This document shows positions 60,622 to 64,000 of a stretch of 64,000 bases of DNA, piece by piece. The stretch is from Kribbella sandramycini (GTDB lineage Bacteria > Actinomycetota > Actinomycetes > Propionibacteriales > Kribbellaceae). The stretch is from positions 310,001 through 374,000 of the forward strand of contig NZ_JABJRC010000007.1 in assembly GCF_013131805.1 (NCBI RefSeq). The letters run 5' to 3'. The notes beneath the pieces were generated by a model, which made no database searches, had not been told where the DNA came from, and worked only from the letters and a program-made list of their open reading frames with translations. The position numbers and the translations under genes are program-made. Every line of letters begins with the position of its first letter. The first letter of the stretch is position 1.

Positions 60622-61736
60622 TGAACGAGCTCGAGTCCATTCGCAACGCCTACCCGGAGCAGGACGGTCCGACGCCCGAGGCGTCCGCCGCCGCCCGGCG
60701 GAAGCTGCAGAACCTCATCTACGAGGAGCGCAACCGCAGCCGCTCGACACTGGCTCGGGTCGGCTGGATCGGCAGCGCAGTCACCGCCGCGACCGCAGTG
60801 GTCACCGTGGTTGCCCTCGGCGTACCGCTGCTGGACGGCGACACCAGTGGCGACGTCGGTGTGGCCCCGGCAACACTCACCCCGCCCAAACTGGCCAGTG
60901 CGAGCGAGACGCTGATCGCAGCCGCAGTCCAGCAGGAGAAGGACGAGAAGGTCGCCGGCAAGTACTTCCGGGTCCGGACCTTACACGCCATGACCGGAGT
61001 GCGCGTCGGGCGGCCGCGCTACACGCTCAGGCGGCAGACCATCGCGGAGCGCTGGATGCCGGCGCGCAGCGGGGTGAAATCCTGGTTCGGCTGGGTCGAG
61101 CTCGGCTACAAGCCCGCCACGCCCGCCGACGAGGCCAAGTGGCGCGCGCAGGGCTCGCCCACCTCCTGGGACCAGAGCGAACTCGACCGGCACATCACCC
61201 ACGAACCCACCGAGCCCGTGGTGAACGAGATGTCCTTCGAGGACGTGCCACCGGGCTACTACCTGTCCGGTGACAAACCCCTCACCGCCCAGCAGATCGC
61301 CGCGCTGCCCACCGACCCGGTCAAACTGCGTGCGGTCCTGGCGCGCGGCGCCGACCCGAGCAGCCCCTCCCTGGTGGACTACCAGGTGTACAACTCGGCC
61401 GGCCGCCTGCTGTTCGAGGCTCCGTCCCCGCCGAAGCTGCGCGGCGCGGCGCTCCGCGTGCTGTCCGCACTCCCAGGCGTGACGATCGAGCGCGACATCA
61501 AGGATCCGCTCGGCCGGACCGGCACCAAGGTGTCGCTCAAGACGGACTTCGACCGCATCAAGCCCGGACCGACCCCGACGCTGTTCAGCGACGGCCGCAT
61601 CGACTACATCATCGACCCGGTGCACGGGCGCCTGCTCGCCTCGCAGACCTACGGTCCGAAGAGCGGCGCCGACATCGTGCTCGAGTCGGGCTGGACGAAC
61701 GAGCGGCCGACGCCGCCCTCGACCAGCATCCGCTGA
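60621..61736 (+). CDS. CU044_5270-family membrane protein, likely sigma-factor partner
   Basis: The 371-residue protein has a short cytoplasmic N-terminus, one membrane helix (about residues 46-68) and a large extracellular domain. The layout and coupling to the ECF gene fit the CU044_5270 family, which commonly follows ECF sigma factors in actinobacteria and may act as their anti-sigma or sensor. No zinc-binding anti-sigma motif is visible in the N-terminus. The role is inferred from position. Confidence 0.8.
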   Translation: MNELESIRNAYPEQDGPTPEASAAARRKLQNLIYEERNRSRSTLARVGWIGSAVTAATAVVTVVALGVPLLDGDTSGDVGVAPATLTPPKLASASETLIAAAVQQEKDEKVAGKYFRVRTLHAMTGVRVGRPRYTLRRQTIAERWMPARSGVKSWFGWVELGYKPATPADEAKWRAQGSPTSWDQSELDRHITHEPTEPVVNEMSFEDVPPGYYLSGDKPLTAQQIAALPTDPVKLRAVLARGADPSSPSLVDYQVYNSAGRLLFEAPSPPKLRGAALRVLSALPGVTIERDIKDPLGRTGTKVSLKTDFDRIKPGPTPTLFSDGRIDYIIDPVHGRLLASQTYGPKSGADIVLESGWTNERPTPPSTSIR

Positions 61737-61751
61737 CCCACCCCTAGGACC

Positions 61752-61777
61752 CGGTACCGGCCGTCTGGCCGGTACCG
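61752..61777 (+). terminator. Hairpin between the ECF unit and the subtilase gene
   Basis: Eleven-base perfect arms CGGTACCGGCC and GGCCGGTACCG with a GTCT loop, 15 bases after the stop. No T-run follows. Confidence 0.6.
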
Positions 61778-61822
61778 CGCTTCACCCTGCCCGGAAACTG
61801 CCCTTCCCCGAGAGGTGAACCC

Positions 61823-64000
61823 TTGCCCAGATTCCGCCCGCACAAGGCCGTGGCCGCGGCGACAGCCGTCGCTCTGGTCGGCCTCACTGCCGCTGTCCCG
61901 CCCGCTGTCGGCGCCGGCGCCCCCGGTACGGCGACGTCCGTGTCGAGCAACCTGTCGTCGCTGACATTCACTCTGGTCACCGGTGACAAGGTGATCGCCC
62001 GGCGAACCTCGACCGGCGTTGTGCCGGTAGACGTCCGTCCCGGCCCAGGCCGCGGTCCGATGGCTTTCCACAAGCTGTCGCTCAAGAACGAGCAACTGGT
62101 CGTCCCGTTGGACGCCATGCCGCTCGTACACGCCGGTGTGGTCGACTCTCGGCTGTTCGATATCGCACTGCTCGACAAGCTCGGTCTGGACGACAAGTCC
62201 GCTCCGCAGCTACCGCTGCTGGTCCAGCACGCCAGCAACGGCACGACCCGCGCAGTCCGGTCCGCGCTGCCGGAGGGGACCGAGGTCAAGCGCGAACTAC
62301 CGAGCATCGACGCGGTCGCCATCGGCCAGGACCGCAAGCAGGCCGGCGACCTGTGGTGGAACTGGCTGAACAGCACCCAGGCGAAGCGCCGCACCGGCCT
62401 GGCCGGCACTGTGCAGAAGCTCTGGCTGGACGGCGGCGCCACCCCGCTCCTCGATCGCAGCGTCCCGCAGATCGGCGCACCGACGGCCTGGAAGGCCGGT
62501 CTGACCGGCAAGGGTGTCAAGGTCGCCGTCCTCGACACCGGCTGGGATCCGGGTCACCCCGACCTCAAGGACCGCGTCGTGGCCACCAAGAGCTTCGTCG
62601 CGGACGACGAATCACCCGTCGACAAGGTCGGCCACGGGACGCACGTCGCCTCGACGGTCGCCGGCACCGGCGCCGCCTCGGCCGGCCAGTACCGCGGCGT
62701 CGCACCGGAGGCGGACCTGATGATCGGCCGCGTCTGCGGCTTCCGCAACTGTGAGACCTCGGCGATGATCGCCGGGATGGAGTGGGCCGCGAAGTCCGGC
62801 GCCCGCGTGATCAACATGAGTCTCGGCGCCGGTCCGACCGACGGCACGGACATCCTGTCCCAGACGGTCAACGAGCTGACCGCGAGCACCGGTGCGCTGT
62901 TCGTCATCTCGGCAGGCAACTTCGGCCTGGACACCACAGTGTCCACACCGGCCGCGGCGGACGCCGCTCTGGCGGTCGCGTCGGTGACGAAATCCGACAC
63001 CCGCAGCGAGTTCTCCAGTCAGGGACCGCGGTTCGGCGACCTCATGGTCAAGCCCGAGATCGCCGCGCCGGGCAGCCGGATCATCGCCGCGCGGGCCGCT
63101 AACACCCCGCTGGCGCCGTTCGCGATCAACGACTCGTACGCCGACCTCTCGGGCACGTCGATGGCTGCACCGCACGTGGCCGGCGCGGCTGCGCTGGTGG
63201 CACAGGCACACCCGGATTGGAAGGCTCCGCAGCTGAAGTCCGCGTTGATGGGCTCTTCGCTGCAACTGCGCGACCAGGGCATCTACAGCCAAGGCGCCGG
63301 CCGGGTGGATGTCGCCAGCGCGCTGAAGCAGCCGGTGCTGGCCATTCCGAGCAATCTGAGCCTTGGGCTGCAGAAAGCGCCGCACGACGACGACAAGCCG
63401 GTTACGAAGCCGGTTACGTACTACAACACCAGTGCGCACCCGGTCCGGCTGTCGCTGCGGGTCGATGGCCCCAAGCTGTTCCAGCTGAGTACGACGTCCC
63501 TTCTGGTGCCGGCCAATGGCAGTGCGACCGTCGACGTCACTGCTGACACCTCTGGCCCGGAGGCCGAAGGCGCGTACGCGGCCTGGATCGTTGCCACCAG
63601 CAACGGGTCGACCGTCCGCACCACGGTCGGAGTGGGTAAAGAGGTGACCACTCACGAGTACACGTTGAACATGCTGGACCGGACCGGCGCACCGGCCCGC
63701 AATGACGAGCAGTACATCGCAGGCGCCTACCTGGTCGATACCGAGCGCCTGCTCTGGCACTTCGTCCCGGCCGGCGAGAAGGTCGAGCTGCCGGCCGGCC
63801 GCTACATCGTCGACGGCCTCGCGGCGAAGTTCAACGACAACGGCTACGGCTACGGCTATCAGGAAGGCACCTACTACTCCGAGCCGGAGGTGGTCCTCGA
63901 CAAGGGCGGACCGATCACTCTCGACGGCCGCACTGCCCGCGAGGTCGCGATGAAGCCTCCGGTCACCGATGCGACCACGGCGTCGGCAGGTATCGGCATC
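61823..64000 (+). CDS. Secreted subtilisin-family serine protease (S8), 3' end cut by the window edge
   Basis: At least 726 residues. TTG start after AGAGGTGA, basic signal region and Ala/Val-rich core, then a propeptide region to about residue 220. The catalytic triad is clear: Asp238 in VLDTGWD, His271 in GHGTHVAS, Ser446 in GTSMAAPH. After the catalytic domain lies a beta-rich C-terminal part. Such extracellular proteases are common downstream of ECF units but not proven to be linked here. The right edge cuts the gene. Confidence 0.92.
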   Translation, partial: MPRFRPHKAVAAATAVALVGLTAAVPPAVGAGAPGTATSVSSNLSSLTFTLVTGDKVIARRTSTGVVPVDVRPGPGRGPMAFHKLSLKNEQLVVPLDAMPLVHAGVVDSRLFDIALLDKLGLDDKSAPQLPLLVQHASNGTTRAVRSALPEGTEVKRELPSIDAVAIGQDRKQAGDLWWNWLNSTQAKRRTGLAGTVQKLWLDGGATPLLDRSVPQIGAPTAWKAGLTGKGVKVAVLDTGWDPGHPDLKDRVVATKSFVADDESPVDKVGHGTHVASTVAGTGAASAGQYRGVAPEADLMIGRVCGFRNCETSAMIAGMEWAAKSGARVINMSLGAGPTDGTDILSQTVNELTASTGALFVISAGNFGLDTTVSTPAAADAALAVASVTKSDTRSEFSSQGPRFGDLMVKPEIAAPGSRIIAARAANTPLAPFAINDSYADLSGTSMAAPHVAGAAALVAQAHPDWKAPQLKSALMGSSLQLRDQGIYSQGAGRVDVASALKQPVLAIPSNLSLGLQKAPHDDDKPVTKPVTYYNTSAHPVRLSLRVDGPKLFQLSTTSLLVPANGSATVDVTADTSGPEAEGAYAAWIVATSNGSTVRTTVGVGKEVTTHEYTLNMLDRTGAPARNDEQYIAGAYLVDTERLLWHFVPAGEKVELPAGRYIVDGLAAKFNDNGYGYGYQEGTYYSEPEVVLDKGGPITLDGRTAREVAMKPPVTDATTASAGIGI

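Noticed and set aside
1-64000. Mobile elements, prophage, CRISPR array or tRNA genes
   Set aside because: I found no transposase, integrase, phage structural gene, direct-repeat array or cloverleaf-like sequence. Only a computed search could exclude a divergent tRNA.

Overview
The window is about 69-70% GC, densely coded on both strands and full of GTG/TTG starts and 1-4 bp stop/start overlaps. It carries actinobacterial markers: NucS, a Scy-like polarity scaffold beside the methylmalonyl-CoA epimerase/thiolase/MeaB genes, mycothiol-type DinB enzymes, MEDS/HATPase switch proteins and PIG-L deacetylases. I infer a filamentous actinomycete chromosome, most likely Kribbella or a near relative in Propionibacteriales. 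That assignment is inference. I see no tRNA, rRNA, IS element, prophage or CRISPR array.

Region by region. 1-6547 (minus): a MarR-led oligopeptide ABC operon with a built-in penicillin-binding-type serine hydrolase; the fused ATPase runs off the left edge. 6592-8979 (plus): a mycothiol-type DinB protein, then a YCII/DGPF protein translationally coupled to an ECF42-type sigma factor. 8991-9957: a bacterial PH-domain membrane protein and a 51-residue membrane peptide. 10205-18816: MeaB, thiolase, epimerase, a MEDS/ATPase switch protein, crotonyl-CoA carboxylase/reductase, a DivIVA/Scy-like coiled coil and an AI-2E-family membrane protein. 19157-25546: PIG-L protein, secreted metzincin, esterase, zinc-ribbon-like protein, M28 peptidase and fatty-acid desaturase. 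25667-27570: a DesK/DesR-like two-component pair divergent from the desaturase. 27695-31865: polar amino-acid ABC transporter, AraC regulator and a divergent PhyH dioxygenase. 31853-37949: two tandem paralogous membrane proteins, a duplicated 3-hydroxyacyl-CoA dehydrogenase, an unusual methyltransferase, nucS and two small genes. 37984-41693: glmS and an M15-like peptidase. 41690-47927: a complete D-glucarate locus (TctCBA uptake, LysR regulator, KdgD, GudD). 47958-56969: esterase-like phytase protein, D-amino-acid oxidase plus homocysteine methyltransferase, a MocR/carboxymuconolactone/PEP-mutase cluster, a LuxR-type regulator, a 622-residue glycosidase-like protein and an FMN-binding protein. 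56966-64000: ethylmalonyl-CoA mutase, a STAS protein, a small membrane protein, an ECF sigma factor with its membrane partner, and a subtilase cut by the right edge.

How they fit together. Thiolase, duplicated 3-hydroxyacyl-CoA dehydrogenase, Ccr, epimerase, MeaB and ethylmalonyl-CoA mutase supply most of the first half of the ethylmalonyl-CoA route, spread over about 49 kb. The glucarate genes form one regulon: the tctC and kdgD promoters are gapless near-copies of each other from 59 bp upstream to the start codon. Many first genes have a TANNNT box 6-8 bp before the start codon and no Shine-Dalgarno, so leaderless transcription looks common. The 3' ends of many genes are strongly C-rich and G-poor in the RNA sense, which would suit Rho-dependent termination.
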